From contig NZ_CP080521.1 in the NCBI RefSeq assembly GCF_019468565.1, positions 4,402,001 through 4,466,000 on the forward strand: 64,000 nt of DNA, read 5' to 3'. Numbering within the stretch: position 1 is the first letter of the stretch; every line of letters starts with the position of its first letter. This document shows positions 26,110 to 35,476 of the stretch, piece by piece. This DNA comes from Pseudonocardia sp. DSM 110487 (lineage in GTDB: Bacteria; Actinomycetota; Actinomycetes; Mycobacteriales; Pseudonocardiaceae). Made by a program: the position numbers and the translations under genes. The notes under the pieces were generated by a model. The model was not told the origin of the DNA and did not search any database. It saw only the letters and a program-made list of their open reading frames with translations.

Positions 26110-27950
26110 GCCGGTACGTCGTGATCGGCGCGGGCGCGGTCGGCGCCACGCTGGCCGCGGAGCTGCACACGGCCGGGATCCCGGTGGTCCTCGTCGCCCG
26201 CGGCGCCCACCTGGCCGAGCTGCGCTGGTCCGGGCTGCACTACGTGCGCCCGGACGGTGAGCACGTCGTAGCGGTGCCCGTGGCCGCGGGCCCGGACGAC
26301 GTCGAGCTGCGTGCGGGCGACGTGCTGGTCCTCGCGACCAAGGCCCAGGACGCCGAGGCCGCCATCGCCGAGTGGGCGTGGCAGCCGGTGAAGGACGCGG
26401 ACGGCGGGACGGTCGCCGCGGCCGATGCCCTGCCGATCGTGCTGCTGCAGAACGGCCTCGACACCGAGCGGGTGGCGCTGCGCCGCTTCGCGACGGTGTA
26501 CGGGGCTGTGATCTGGTCGCCGACGGTGTACGTCACGGCGGGCGAGGTGGTGTCGCCCGCCGACCCCGCGGTCGGCGTGATCTGGGTCGGCCGGTACCCG
26601 TCGGGCCGCGACGCCCGGCTGGAGGAGGTCGCCGCGGACCTGCGCGCGGCGCGGCACCTTGTCGAGGTCGTCGACGACGTGCCCCGCTGGAGGGCCGGCA
26701 AGTTGCTGCAGGTCATCGGCAACGCGCTCGACGCGCTGTACGAGCCAGGCCCCCTGCGCGGGCGCGCGGCCGCGGCGCTGCGAGCGGAGGCGCGGCAGGT
26801 CCTCCGGCTGGCCGGCGAGTCGCCCGCCGACCTGCGCGCCGAAACCACCCTCGACCTGGAGCGGTTCGCGGTCCGGCCGATCCCGGGTCGCCCGACGGCC
26901 GGCCGGTCCACGTGGCAGAGCTTGGCGCGGGGCGCGTCGCCGGAGTCGGACTTCCTCAACGGCGAGATCACCCTGCTGGCCCGGTTGCACGGCAGCGAGG
27001 CGCCGCGCAACGCGGCGGTGCTCGCCCGCGTGCACCAGGCCGTCCGGGAGGCGACGCCGGTCGGTTCCCTCGACGACGCCGACCTGCTGCGCGTGCTCCC
27101 CGACCTCGCCGTGCTCGTCGACCCCGACAGCCTCGCCGAGGAGCTCGCCGGGGCGAATCCGCCGATGCTGCTCGACGTCCGGTGGGCGCTCGGTGACCCG
27201 CACGGTCGCGAGCACCACCGCGAGGGGCACGTGCCGGGCGCGGTGTACGTGGACCTGGACACCGAGCTGGCCGCCCACCCTGCGGACCCGACGCAGGGCA
27301 GGCACCCGCTGCCCGACGTCGAGGACCTGCAGGCCGCCGCGCGCCGGTGGGGGATCAGCGCGGGACGCCCGGTCGTCGTCTACGACGCGACCGGCGGGCT
27401 CGCAGCGGCACGGGCGTGGTGGCTGCTGCGCTGGGCCGGGCTCACCGACGTCCGGCTGCTCGACGGCGGCCTCGCGGCCTGGACCGCGGGCGGTCGCCCG
27501 GTCGAGACCGGCCCCGGTCCCGACCCCGAACCCGGTGACGTCGAGCTGACCGGGGGGCACATGCCCGTCCTCGACGCCGACGGCGCCGCCGCGCTCGCGC
27601 GAACCGGGGTGCTGCTCGACGCGCGGGCCACCGAGCGCTACCGCGGCGAGGTCGAGCCGATCGACCCGCGCGCCGGACACATCCCCGGCGCGGTGAGCGC
27701 GCCGACCGGCGACAACCTCGCCTCCGACGGCCGGTTCCGGCGCGCGGACGAGCTGCGAGCCCGGTTCGCGGAGCTCGGTGCGGCGGGGAAGGTGGGCGTC
27801 TATTGCGGGTCGGGCGTCAGCGCGGCGCATCAGATCGCGGCGCTCACCGCGATCGGCGTCGACGCCGCGCTCTACTCGGGTTCGTGGTCGGCCTGGTCGT
27901 CGGATCCCGACCGCCCGGTGGCGACCGGGCCCGAACCCGGCAGCTCGTGA
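26106..27950 (+). CDS. Ketopantoate-reductase-like / tandem rhodanese fusion protein
   Basis: A 614-residue fusion. Residues 1 to about 335 are a 2-dehydropantoate 2-reductase (ApbA/PanE) type NADP dehydrogenase, with VIGAGAVGATLAAEL at the start, LLQNGLDTE and RWRAGKLLQVIGNALDAL. Residues about 336-614 are a two-domain sulfurtransferase: the first rhodanese repeat (VVVYDATGG) lacks cysteine, as usual, and the second has the active loop YCGSGVSA with Cys567. Such a fusion of a ketoacid reductase with a thiosulfate/mercaptopyruvate-type sulfurtransferase is unusual. One reading is coupled handling of a sulfur-bearing keto acid (inference). It overlaps the hydrolase stop and its own stop overlaps the second leader-peptide start. 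Confidence 0.85.
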   Translation: MSRYVVIGAGAVGATLAAELHTAGIPVVLVARGAHLAELRWSGLHYVRPDGEHVVAVPVAAGPDDVELRAGDVLVLATKAQDAEAAIAEWAWQPVKDADGGTVAAADALPIVLLQNGLDTERVALRRFATVYGAVIWSPTVYVTAGEVVSPADPAVGVIWVGRYPSGRDARLEEVAADLRAARHLVEVVDDVPRWRAGKLLQVIGNALDALYEPGPLRGRAAAALRAEARQVLRLAGESPADLRAETTLDLERFAVRPIPGRPTAGRSTWQSLARGASPESDFLNGEITLLARLHGSEAPRNAAVLARVHQAVREATPVGSLDDADLLRVLPDLAVLVDPDSLAEELAGANPPMLLDVRWALGDPHGREHHREGHVPGAVYVDLDTELAAHPADPTQGRHPLPDVEDLQAAARRWGISAGRPVVVYDATGGLAAARAWWLLRWAGLTDVRLLDGGLAAWTAGGRPVETGPGPDPEPGDVELTGGHMPVLDADGAAALARTGVLLDARATERYRGEVEPIDPRAGHIPGAVSAPTGDNLASDGRFRRADELRARFAELGAAGKVGVYCGSGVSAAHQIAALTAIGVDAALYSGSWSAWSSDPDRPVATGPEPGSS

Positions 27951-28027
27951 CACCCGGAGCCGGCCTGACCCGGCGGCGCGTCATCGACCACGGCACCGTC
28001 TGCTCGGCCGGCTGTCCGGCGAGCTGA
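27947..28027 (+). CDS. Leader peptide, copy 2
   Basis: A 26-residue ORF (GTG 27947, overlapping the fusion-gene stop as GTGA). It repeats LTRRRVIDHGTV and ends with C-S-A-G-C, so the core is identical to copy 1 at 25257 while the flanks differ. It stands 88 bp before the flavin monooxygenase. A 6-bp stem (CGGTGG 28064-28069 with CCACCG 28088-28093) lies between it and the Shine-Dalgarno site and could be part of an attenuator. Confidence 0.65.
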   Translation: MTPGAGLTRRRVIDHGTVCSAGCPAS

Positions 28028-28115
28028 CGTCCTCCCAGCCGGTCGTCGTAGTTCCTGCGTATGCGGTGGCGATCGGCCCTGCCGTGCCCACCGACCCCGC
28101 TCGAAAGGACGCTCG

Positions 28116-29311
28116 ATGACCTCCGTTCCGGCGACCGCGGCCAAGAAGGTCCAGTTCATCAGCCTGTCGCACCTCAATCCGTCGACCGAGCTGAATCCGA
28201 TCACGACGCGCGGGATCGACCTCGAGTACTTCCGCGCGTACGTCCGCTCGCTCGAGGAGGCGGGCTACGACTACACCCTCCTGCCGTACGGCTCGTCGGG
28301 TGCCGACTCCTTCGTGGTGGCCTCGGCCGTCGGGCAGCTGACCGAGCGCCTTCGCCCGATCGTCGCGGTGCGCCCGAACACGGCGTTCCCGCTGGTGGTC
28401 GCGCAGCAGCTCGCGACGTTGGACCAGCTCACCGAGGGCCGCGCGGTCGTCCACCTCATCTCCGGCGGCAGCGATGCCGAGCAGGCCCGGCAGGGCGACT
28501 ACCTGCCCAAGTCCCGCCGCTACGCGCGCACGTCGGAGTTCATCGACCTGCTGCGCCGCGCCTGGCACGAGACCGAGGCGTTCAGCCACGACGGCGAGTT
28601 CTACAGGTTCGACGATTTCGGCCCCGGCTTCCGGCCCCACGGCGACACGATCCCGATCTCCATCGGTGGGCAGTCGGACGAGGCGTTCGACATCGGCGGG
28701 CGCAAGGCCGAGGTCTTCAGCTTCTGGGGCGAGCCGCTCGCCGAGATCCGCGCGCAGATCGAGCGCGTCAACGCGATCGCGGAGGCCGCGGGCCGGGCCG
28801 ACCGCCCCCGGATCTGGGTGACGTTCCGGCCGATCATCGCGAAGACCGACGAGCTGGCGTGGCGGAAGGCCTTCGACTACGTCGAGCGGATCGGGGCGGC
28901 GTTCCGCACGGGCGCGCACTTCCAGAAGCGGGTCTCGACGGGGCACCGCAGAACGTCGGCTCGCAACGGGCGCTCGCGTTCGCGCGGAAGGCCGACGTCT
29001 ACGACCGGGCGCTCTAGACCCGTACTGCGGCGGCCACGAACGCGGCCGGTGCCTCGACCGCCCTCGTCGGCAGCCCGGAGACGGTGGCCGCGGCAATCCT
29101 CGACTACGTCGACCTCGGCGCCGACCTGGTGTCGATCCGCGGGTACGACACGCTCGCCGACGCCGTCGACTACGGGCGGTACGTGCTGCCGCTCGTGCGC
29201 CAGGAGCTGGCCCACCGCGAGGCCACCGGACAGCGCGGCGCCCTCCAGGACGAGCATCCCGGCGCCCTCGCCCCCGGCTTCGACCTGGCCGCGTACGCGG
29301 GCGCGCGATGA
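28116..29311 (+). pseudogene. SsuD-type flavin-dependent (LLM) monooxygenase, frameshift plus stop
   Basis: Reads as an alkanesulfonate-monooxygenase-like LLM enzyme: FISLSHLNPSTELNP, PYGSSGADSF, ISGGSDAEQARQGDYL, and in another frame APQNVGSQRALAFARKADVYD and LVGSPETVAAAILDYVDLGAD. A one-base loss near 28938 changes frame; restoring one G there gives a smooth V-S-D-G-A-P-Q-N join. Then TAG at 29015-29017 stands where the family has Trp or Tyr before TR-x-AAAT. Both lesions must be undone to give about 398 residues. AAAGGA supports ATG 28116. Its end overlaps the next start (ATGA). SsuD relatives release sulfite from sulfonates with FMNH2. Confidence 0.85.
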
Positions 29312-30304
29312 CCGCGACGATCAGTGGGACAGTTCCCGCCCTGCGCGTTCCCGACCTGTCGGACGGCGCGCTTGCGGCCGTCACCGCCGAGGTGGCGGCC
29401 ACGGCCGAGCGGTACGACCGCTCCGGCGAGATCCCCGTTGCCGGCCTGGCGGCCGCACACCGGGCGGGCCTGCTCACGGCCACGGTCGGCCGGCAGTTCG
29501 GCGGGCCCGGGGTGGGCCTGCTCGACACCGCCCGGATCCTCATCGCGCTCGGCGAGGGCGACCCGTCGGTCGCGCTGCTCGCGGCCAACAACCTCAACGT
29601 CCACCGCGCCCAGGCGGTGGCCGAGCACTGGCCTGCCGACTCCTATCGTGTGGGCGGTGGCCGACGAGCCGGACGGCGACCCGGGCCGGCCGCGCGTCGG
29701 CCACGTGATCGTGCCGGCCGACGCGCGGGGGATCAGCTGGCACGACACCTGGGGCCACCTCGGGCTGCGGGCCTCGAACACCCACGACGTCGTCTACGAC
29801 GACGTGCCGCTGCCGCGGGACGCGTTCGTGGAGATCCCGCGCGTCGACGGCGTCTACCGCGACCCGGCGGCCACGGCAGGCCTCGGGAGCTTCGGCCACC
29901 CGGCGCTGTACATCGGCGTGGCCAGGGCGGCGCGGGCCGCGTTCGTGCGGTACGCGCGCGAGCGCGTCCCCACCGCGCTGGGCAGGCCGATCGCCACGAC
30001 CGAGCGCATCCAGACCGTCGCCGGTGAGATCGACGCCCAGATCGCCCAGGCCGAGGCGATCCTCTACGGCGCCCTGCTGCGCGGCGACGAGGGACATCTC
30101 CCGCAGCTGTCGGTGCTCAAGGTGCAGATCGGGCGTTCGGTGATCGCCGCGGTGCAGGCGGCGGTCGCCGCCCTCGGCAACCCCGCGCTCACCCGGCATC
30201 AGCCGTTCGAGCGGCACCTGCGTGACGTCCTGTGCGTCCGGGTGCACCCGCCGCAGGAGGACACCGCGCTGCTCGCCGCCGGACGTCGGCTGCTCGGCGT
30301 TTGA
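29308..30304 (+). pseudogene. DszC/SfnB-like acyl-CoA-dehydrogenase-fold flavoprotein, internally deleted
   Basis: The N-terminal helical domain (GEIPVAGLAAAHRAGLLTATV, ARILIALGEGDPSVALLAANN) runs to about 29643. The rest continues one frame over from IVWAVADEPDG (29646 on) to TGA 30304, through the C-terminal helical domain. Some 60-90 residues, the middle strand region with the flavin- and substrate-binding loop, are absent at the junction, so a deletion of about 200-270 bp also shifted the frame. Family members (DszC, SfnB) oxidise sulfur compounds with reduced flavin or dehydrogenate acyl-CoAs; the partner SsuD-like gene favours the former. Confidence 0.82.
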
Positions 30305-31513
30305 TCAGATGGTGCGGGGCCTGCCGGCGAGTGCCCCCGTGACGGCCTGCGCGAGCACGGCCGCGAGTAGCACGGCGAACGGCACGCTCCAGCCGCCGGT
30401 GCTCTCGTGCAGCAGCCCGACGAGGAACGGCCCGGTGCCTGCGATCAGGTAGCCGATGCCCTGCGCCATGCCGGACAGCCCGGCGGTGCGGGCCGCTGAG
30501 GACGCGCGCAGCGCGATGACGGTGAGAGCGAGGGAGAACACGCTCATCCCGAGGCCGAGCAGCAGCACCCACGGGAGCACCTGCCACGGCCCCGTGGTGG
30601 GGACGAGCAGGAGCCCGAGCAGCCCTGCCGCGCCGCACGCGCTCAGCGTGAGGATCCAGCCGCTCTGGCCGCGGCCGCGGCCGGCCAGCGGGGGTACCAG
30701 CAGGCTGACCGGGAGGGCGACGATCGACAGCAGGCCGAGCAGGAGTCCCGCGTCGGTGCGGCTGACGCCGCGATCCATCAGCGCGAGTGGCAGCCAGTTC
30801 ATCACGGAGAAGGCAACGAAGGCCTGCAGCCCGAAGAACGCGGTCACGATCCACGCGAGCGGTGACGCGAAGACGGAGCCGTGGCCCGCAGGCGCCGGGC
30901 CCGCGGAGGACACCCCCGGACGGCCCCAGGCGAGCCAGCCGGCGAGCGCGACGGCGCCGATCGCGGCCCAGCTCGCGAGCGCAGGCCGCCAGCCGTCGAA
31001 CCGGTCGGCGAGCAGCGGGGTGAACGCGAACCCGAGCGTGGCGCCTGCCTGCAGCGCCGCGGTGTAGAGGCCGGTGACGAGACCGACGCGGGCCGGGAAC
31101 CCGGCGCGTACGACCACCGGCACGAGCACGCCCGCGACGGCGACCCCGCTCGTCGCGACCACGGTGGCAGCGATCATCAAGGACGGGCCGCCGAGGATGC
31201 GCAGGACCAGACCGGCCGTGATGGCGCAGAGCGCGGCCGTGATCGCGCCACGGAGCCCGAGCCATCGCGCGACCCGCGGTGCGACCGCACCCGCTGCCGC
31301 GAGGCACAGCACGGGAACGGTGGTGAGCAGCCCGACCCAGCCCGCAGTTGCCCCGAACGTCGAGCGTGCCTGGTCGAGCACCGGGCCGACGCTGGTGATC
31401 GCCGGGCGCAGGTTGAACGCCACGAGGATCACCGCGGCGGCGAGCAGCGCCGGCCCGGCCCTCGTCCGGCCGGGCCGGGTCGTCGCTTCCGCCACGGTCA
31501 CATCCTCTCCCAC
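30305..31513 (-). CDS. CynX/NimT-type MFS transporter
   Basis: A 402-residue carrier with about 12 helices. FNLRPAITSVGPVL in the first helix is the signature of the cyanate/2-nitroimidazole (CynX/NimT) branch. Its stop abuts that of the broken flavoprotein gene with no gap. An AT-rich element at 31539-31565 matching that before the MFS gene at 8734 lies just upstream. Substrate unknown. Confidence 0.85.
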   Translation of the reverse strand: MGEDVTVAEATTRPGRTRAGPALLAAAVILVAFNLRPAITSVGPVLDQARSTFGATAGWVGLLTTVPVLCLAAAGAVAPRVARWLGLRGAITAALCAITAGLVLRILGGPSLMIAATVVATSGVAVAGVLVPVVVRAGFPARVGLVTGLYTAALQAGATLGFAFTPLLADRFDGWRPALASWAAIGAVALAGWLAWGRPGVSSAGPAPAGHGSVFASPLAWIVTAFFGLQAFVAFSVMNWLPLALMDRGVSRTDAGLLLGLLSIVALPVSLLVPPLAGRGRGQSGWILTLSACGAAGLLGLLLVPTTGPWQVLPWVLLLGLGMSVFSLALTVIALRASSAARTAGLSGMAQGIGYLIAGTGPFLVGLLHESTGGWSVPFAVLLAAVLAQAVTGALAGRPRTI

Positions 31514-31538
31514 GGTGGGGACAGCGACATCGACCGGA

Positions 31539-31565
31539 GTTAAAGCAGTTGCTTGACTTAATAGC
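31539..31565. promoter_or_regulatory. AT-rich operator/promoter shared by MFS and dehydrogenase genes
   Basis: Matches 8741-8767 at 21 of 27 positions. It contains the palindrome AAGCA-GT-TGCTT (31543-31554). On the plus strand TTGACT within it could be the -35 box of the dehydrogenase gene. Candidate site for an unlinked TetR/MarR regulator. Confidence 0.45.
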
Positions 31566-31617
31566 CTGGATGCGATTCACTTCCTCCACGTTCGAGTCGA
31601 CGAGGAGAGTGATCCGG

Positions 31618-32603
31618 ATGAGGGCGGTCTTGGTGACGGGGCCCGGAACGACCGAGGTCGTGGAGGTGCCGAAGCCGTCGGTCGGCCCGGAGGGGGTGCT
31701 GGTCCGGATGCGCGCGTGCGGCATCTGCGGCTCCGACGGTCACTACATCGCCCGGGGCGGGATCCCGCCGCGGGAGGGTGCGACGCCGATCGGTCACGAG
31801 CCGGCCGGGGAGGTGGTCGAGGTCGGCGCCCTCGTCGACGGCATCCGGCCGGGCGATCACGTGGTGATCAACCCGATCGCGCCCGGTAGCGGGATGATCG
31901 GCAGCGGCGGGCCACAAGGTGCGCTTGCGGAGTTCCTACTTTCGCGATCGTTCCCGAGGAGGTTCCGCTCGACGTCGCCGCGCTGAACGAGCCGATGGCC
32001 GTCGCCCGCCACGCCGTGAACCGCACGGGGGTGCGGCCCGGCGACTCGGTCGTGGTCTTCGGTGCCGGCCCGATCGGGCTCGGCGCCACGATCGGCTACA
32101 AGCTGAGCGGGGCGAAGAGCGTCGTCGTGGCCGACATCCTCCCCGAGCGGCTGGAGAAGGCACTCGCCGTCGGCGCCGACGCCGTGATCAACTCCGCGGA
32201 GGAAGACGTCGTCGCCCGGCTCACGGACCTGCACGGCGTCGGACGTACCGCCACGGGACGGCCTCGCGCGGGCACCGACGTCTACCTCGACGCCGCCGGC
32301 GTGCCTGTCGTGATCGACACCGCACTGGCGGCAGCGAAGCAGGGGGCCACCCTCGGGGTCGTCGCGCTGCACAAGAAGCCTGTGCCCGTCGACTTCGGGG
32401 CGATACTCGCCGCCGAGGTGAACATCGTGACGGCAATGGGCTATCCCACCGAGATCTTCCAGGTCACGAAGGAGATCGCGGAGAACTGGGAGCGCTTCGC
32501 GGTGATCATCAGCGACCGGTTCGAGTTCGCGGACGTGCAGAAGGCCCTCGAGACGGCGGCGACGCCGGGCGCCGCGGACAAGGTCGTGGTCACCTTCCCT
32601 TGA
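31618..32603 (+). pseudogene. Zinc-type medium-chain alcohol dehydrogenase, frameshifted
   Basis: The N-terminal part (MRAVLVTGPGTTEVVEV, catalytic-zinc motif CGICGSDGHY, IGHEPAGEV) runs to about 31940, ending GALAEFLL. The rest resumes one frame over at FAIVPEEVPLDVAAL and has an intact Rossmann part (VVVFGAGPIGLGATIGYKL) to TGA 32603. Roughly 8-12 residues seem to be missing at the junction, so a small deletion plus frameshift. The family oxidises secondary alcohols or polyols (sorbitol/butanediol dehydrogenase type). GAGGAG precedes ATG 31618. Confidence 0.82.
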
Positions 32604-32626
32604 GGGCGTGGTTGAGACGGCGTCTG

Positions 32627-33667
32627 TCAATTGGGCTCGAAGGGGGAAATGCCCGTGAGTTCGGCGCTGGCGTCCCATAGGCGGGCGGCAATCGCCGTAT
32701 CGGCCAAGCGGCCTCGGACAGGTTCGAGCCGAGGTGCGCCACGAAAGCCGAAGAGTCGAGGACCCCACAGTTGACCGCCGCGGACGGACGGGTCGAGAGC
32801 CGCCCGGACGGCGGGCCACGCGCCGCTGTCCTTGCCCTGCAGGAGGATCCCTGCGGGCAGCCCACGCAATCTCTGACCTGTAGTTCGAACGTGGACCGGC
32901 GGGCGGGACGGGGTGAGGGAGTCGAGCGCGCCGCCGGGGTGGTTCACCACGCTCAGCGTCGTGCTGCCCGCGGCTCGCAGTCGCCGGTCGAGCTCGAACC
33001 CGAACAGCATCTGCGCCAGTTTCGACCGCGCGTACACCTCTTTCGGTCGGTTGTCGTGAGTGGACTGGAGATCGTCGAGATCCAGCTGTGCTGGCTTCGC
33101 CACGAAGCTGCCGGTGGTGATGATCCGACCGGCGCGCGCGGCTGCGAGCAACGGCGCCAACCATCCGATGAGCGCGAAGTGCCCGAGGTGATTGGTGGCG
33201 AACATCAGCTCGTGGCCGTCCGGGGTTTCGCGACGCCGTGGCTCGTCGAGCAGCACGCCGGCGTTGCACACGGCCGCGTCGAGGGTGTCCACCTCCAGCG
33301 CGTCTACCGAGGATTTGAGCGAGGACAGGTCGGCCAGGTTCAGTCGGAGGTGGCGCACCCGCGCGCCAGGGACGCGTGAACGGATCGAGGCCATCGCCGC
33401 TTCGGCCTTGGCCGGGTCCCGGCTGCCGAGGACGACGGTGGCACCCGTACCGGCAAGCTGCTCCGCGACGAAGTACCCGATGCCCGTGTTGCCGCCGGTG
33501 ACCAGGAAGTTCTTGCCGTCGGCTCGCGGTAGCCGATGGACATCCCATGGCGGGGTCGAGGCTGCGGACGGTATGACGGCTCCCCGAGGGTCGACGTGGT
33601 CCGGGCATGGGTGGTGCGCCTGGGCAAGGTAGTCGAAGTGGCGATCACGGACCCTCTGGGCCAGGCC
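32627..33667 (-). pseudogene. Short-chain dehydrogenase without a start codon
   Basis: The open frame 33667-32627 contains a full SDR: KNFLVTGGNTGIGYFVAEQL, then NAG near the middle and YARSK as catalytic YxxxK. No ATG, GTG or TTG occurs between the stop of the upstream HNH gene (33668-33670) and the cofactor motif; the first ATG (33394) would remove the nucleotide-binding fold. The frame is the same as that of the HNH gene, directly after its TGA. Either the 5' end was replaced, or the start is a rare codon such as CTG. The family is the retinol-dehydrogenase-like extended SDR group. Confidence 0.7.
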
Positions 33668-35032
33668 TCACTCGACGGAGCGGTGGCGCCGTGACGGGCG
33701 AAGCTGAGCGGTCGTGGCGCGCTGCCCCGGCCGCCGTTGCTTCGTCGGCGGGTGGTCGGGCGGCGGCAGCGCCGTGCCGCGGTAGCTGTGCCCGGTGGGT
33801 GTGGTGACCTTGAGCGTGTGTCGGGGTCCGGGTTCGGGTCGAATCTCCCAGCCGGGCGCTTGGCGGGCGTAGTTGCACTGGGCGCAGGTCCCGTTGCCGT
33901 TGTCCGCGGAGGTCACGCCGTCCTGGTGGTGGGGTTGGGCGTGGTCGATGTGGCGGATCGGGGCGTCGCACCATGGGGTGCGGCAGTACTGGTCGCGGAC
34001 CTCGATGAACTTCGCGAGCCCGGCCGGGAAGGTCCGCCGGGTGGAGTCCATGGCGATCAGTCGCCCGGTGTCGGGGGTGGCGTAGAGGCGCCGCAGCCAG
34101 GCGGCCTCGGCTTCGGCGGCGGCCACGGCGAGGCGGCGGGCCAGGTCGGCGGGGATGGGCCCGTTCTCCGTTAGGTGCGCGGGCTGGTCGCTGCCTTCGC
34201 CGTCGCCGAGCAGGGTGCACTCGGACATGATCAGGTGGATCTCTACCGGTACCCCGGTGGCGGTGGCCTGTCCGGTGACGCGCTGGACGAGGATGTCGGC
34301 CATCAGTTGGCCGCGGGTGCGCCCGTCGCCGGCGGCGATCGCGGTGTCGGCGGCCTTGCGGAGCGCCGCGTACACAGCCACGCCCTGCGCCACCGGGAGC
34401 AGCGCGGAGACCTGGGCCATGGTGTCGGGGGCGGGGCGGCTGGTGACGCGGCGCTCGGATTCGGCCTTGGCTCGCCGCCGGGTGACCGCGGCCGGGTCGA
34501 GCCGGTAGGCCAGTTTCTGGATCTCGCCGGTCAGCCGCCGGTCACCCCACCCCAGCAGTGCGGTGGTGTCGGCGCACAGCTGGGTGTCGATCAGTTCACG
34601 GTGCTCGCGAGACAGGCAGGCGGTCTCCCTTGCGAGCAGGGTCGCCCGCCATTCTGAGAGCGCGCCCTGTGCGAGGGCGGCCAGGGTGTGTGGCATCTCG
34701 CCGACCAGGACTTTGGCCAGGCCGAGGTGTCGACTGCCGCGGTAGGCGGACTCTTGGCGAGCCAACGCCACCTGCGCCGCCACGCCCCATCCCTGCCGGT
34801 CGGCGGGGACGCCGGCGGCGGCGTGCGCGGCCCGCACCGAGGCGTCCAGGTCGACGGTGATCCGGGCCTGCACGGCCGCGGCGGCGGATTTCAGGCGTTC
34901 GAGGGCGCGGAGTTGGTCGATCCGCTCCGCATCCGACACATCCCGGCGGACCTCGCCCAGCAGCCCGATCCAGCCGATGATCGCACCGGAATCGAGCGGG
35001 GTATCTGGTGGGTCGACGCTGGTTCTTGGCAT
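33668..35032 (-). CDS. DUF222/HNH endonuclease-domain protein (13E12 repeat family)
   Basis: About 454 residues from ATG 35032 (GTG 35047 is an alternative start). The N-terminal half is DUF222 (ERLKSAAAAVQARITVDLDAS, GSRHLGLAKVLVGEMPHT). The C-terminal part has an HNH nuclease motif: EVRDQYCRTPWCDAP, IRHIDHAQPHHQDG, NGNGTCAQCN. These proteins occur in many dispersed copies in Mycobacteriales and Pseudonocardiales and are thought to be linked to selfish or phage-like elements. Its 3' end runs in frame into an SDR gene that has lost its start, consistent with arrival by insertion or recombination (inference). Confidence 0.85.
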   Translation of the reverse strand: MPRTSVDPPDTPLDSGAIIGWIGLLGEVRRDVSDAERIDQLRALERLKSAAAAVQARITVDLDASVRAAHAAAGVPADRQGWGVAAQVALARQESAYRGSRHLGLAKVLVGEMPHTLAALAQGALSEWRATLLARETACLSREHRELIDTQLCADTTALLGWGDRRLTGEIQKLAYRLDPAAVTRRRAKAESERRVTSRPAPDTMAQVSALLPVAQGVAVYAALRKAADTAIAAGDGRTRGQLMADILVQRVTGQATATGVPVEIHLIMSECTLLGDGEGSDQPAHLTENGPIPADLARRLAVAAAEAEAAWLRRLYATPDTGRLIAMDSTRRTFPAGLAKFIEVRDQYCRTPWCDAPIRHIDHAQPHHQDGVTSADNGNGTCAQCNYARQAPGWEIRPEPGPRHTLKVTTPTGHSYRGTALPPPDHPPTKQRRPGQRATTAQLRPSRRHRSVE

Positions 35033-35476
35033 CGCATTCGTCGTCACGGCACACGTTTCTCCCTCATCGAAGAATGGTTCGGGGCTGTCCGTGGAGAGGG
35101 TGCAGGACGACAGGGTCGGCGCGGTTTCCGTCACGCCCTCGAGTTTATTCGAAGAGATGTTCGAGTGGCAGGGTCTGTTCGGGTGATCGATGCGTTCACG
35201 ATTGCGAACGATCATGGTGCGACTCGGCGAGTCGGCGGTGGTCCGGCAGATAAGTATCGATTGTGTTTGCGCAATGGGCCCGTTCGCCTCGTCCAACACG
35301 GCGAGAAGGATGCAAGCTCTGGTCGCCCCGACCTGACCCCGGAGAGCAGCCGCTGCCCGAGTTCCTCGCGGAGTGGGCGAGAACAATCGTGGACCGCGAC
35401 TACCAGCCAGCTCTTTGAGCCCGATCGGCGGCAACCCGATTGCGGCCCCGGCTGGATGATCGGCACGATCGAGTGT
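35033..35476. other. Intergenic region between HNH and P-loop genes
   Basis: About 440 bp. It holds a CGACTC-GGC-GAGTCG hairpin near 35220 and little else recognisable. Reading the HNH frame further upstream gives low-complexity, non-homologous protein, so it is treated as non-coding promoter DNA. Confidence 0.35.

Noticed and set aside
25257..31565. Biosynthetic gene cluster for a peptide product (short ORFs as precursors)
   Set aside because: The short ORFs recur as conserved leaders before metabolic genes and no modifying enzymes (LanB/C, YcaO, radical SAM) are near.
33668..35032. Group II intron or intein HNH
   Set aside because: DUF222 N-terminal domain marks the 13E12 family; no intron RNA domain or intein splice motifs.
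35048..35434. N-terminal extension of the HNH protein
   Set aside because: No DUF222 similarity and unusual composition; a Shine-Dalgarno-like GAGGGAG lies near 35060 instead.
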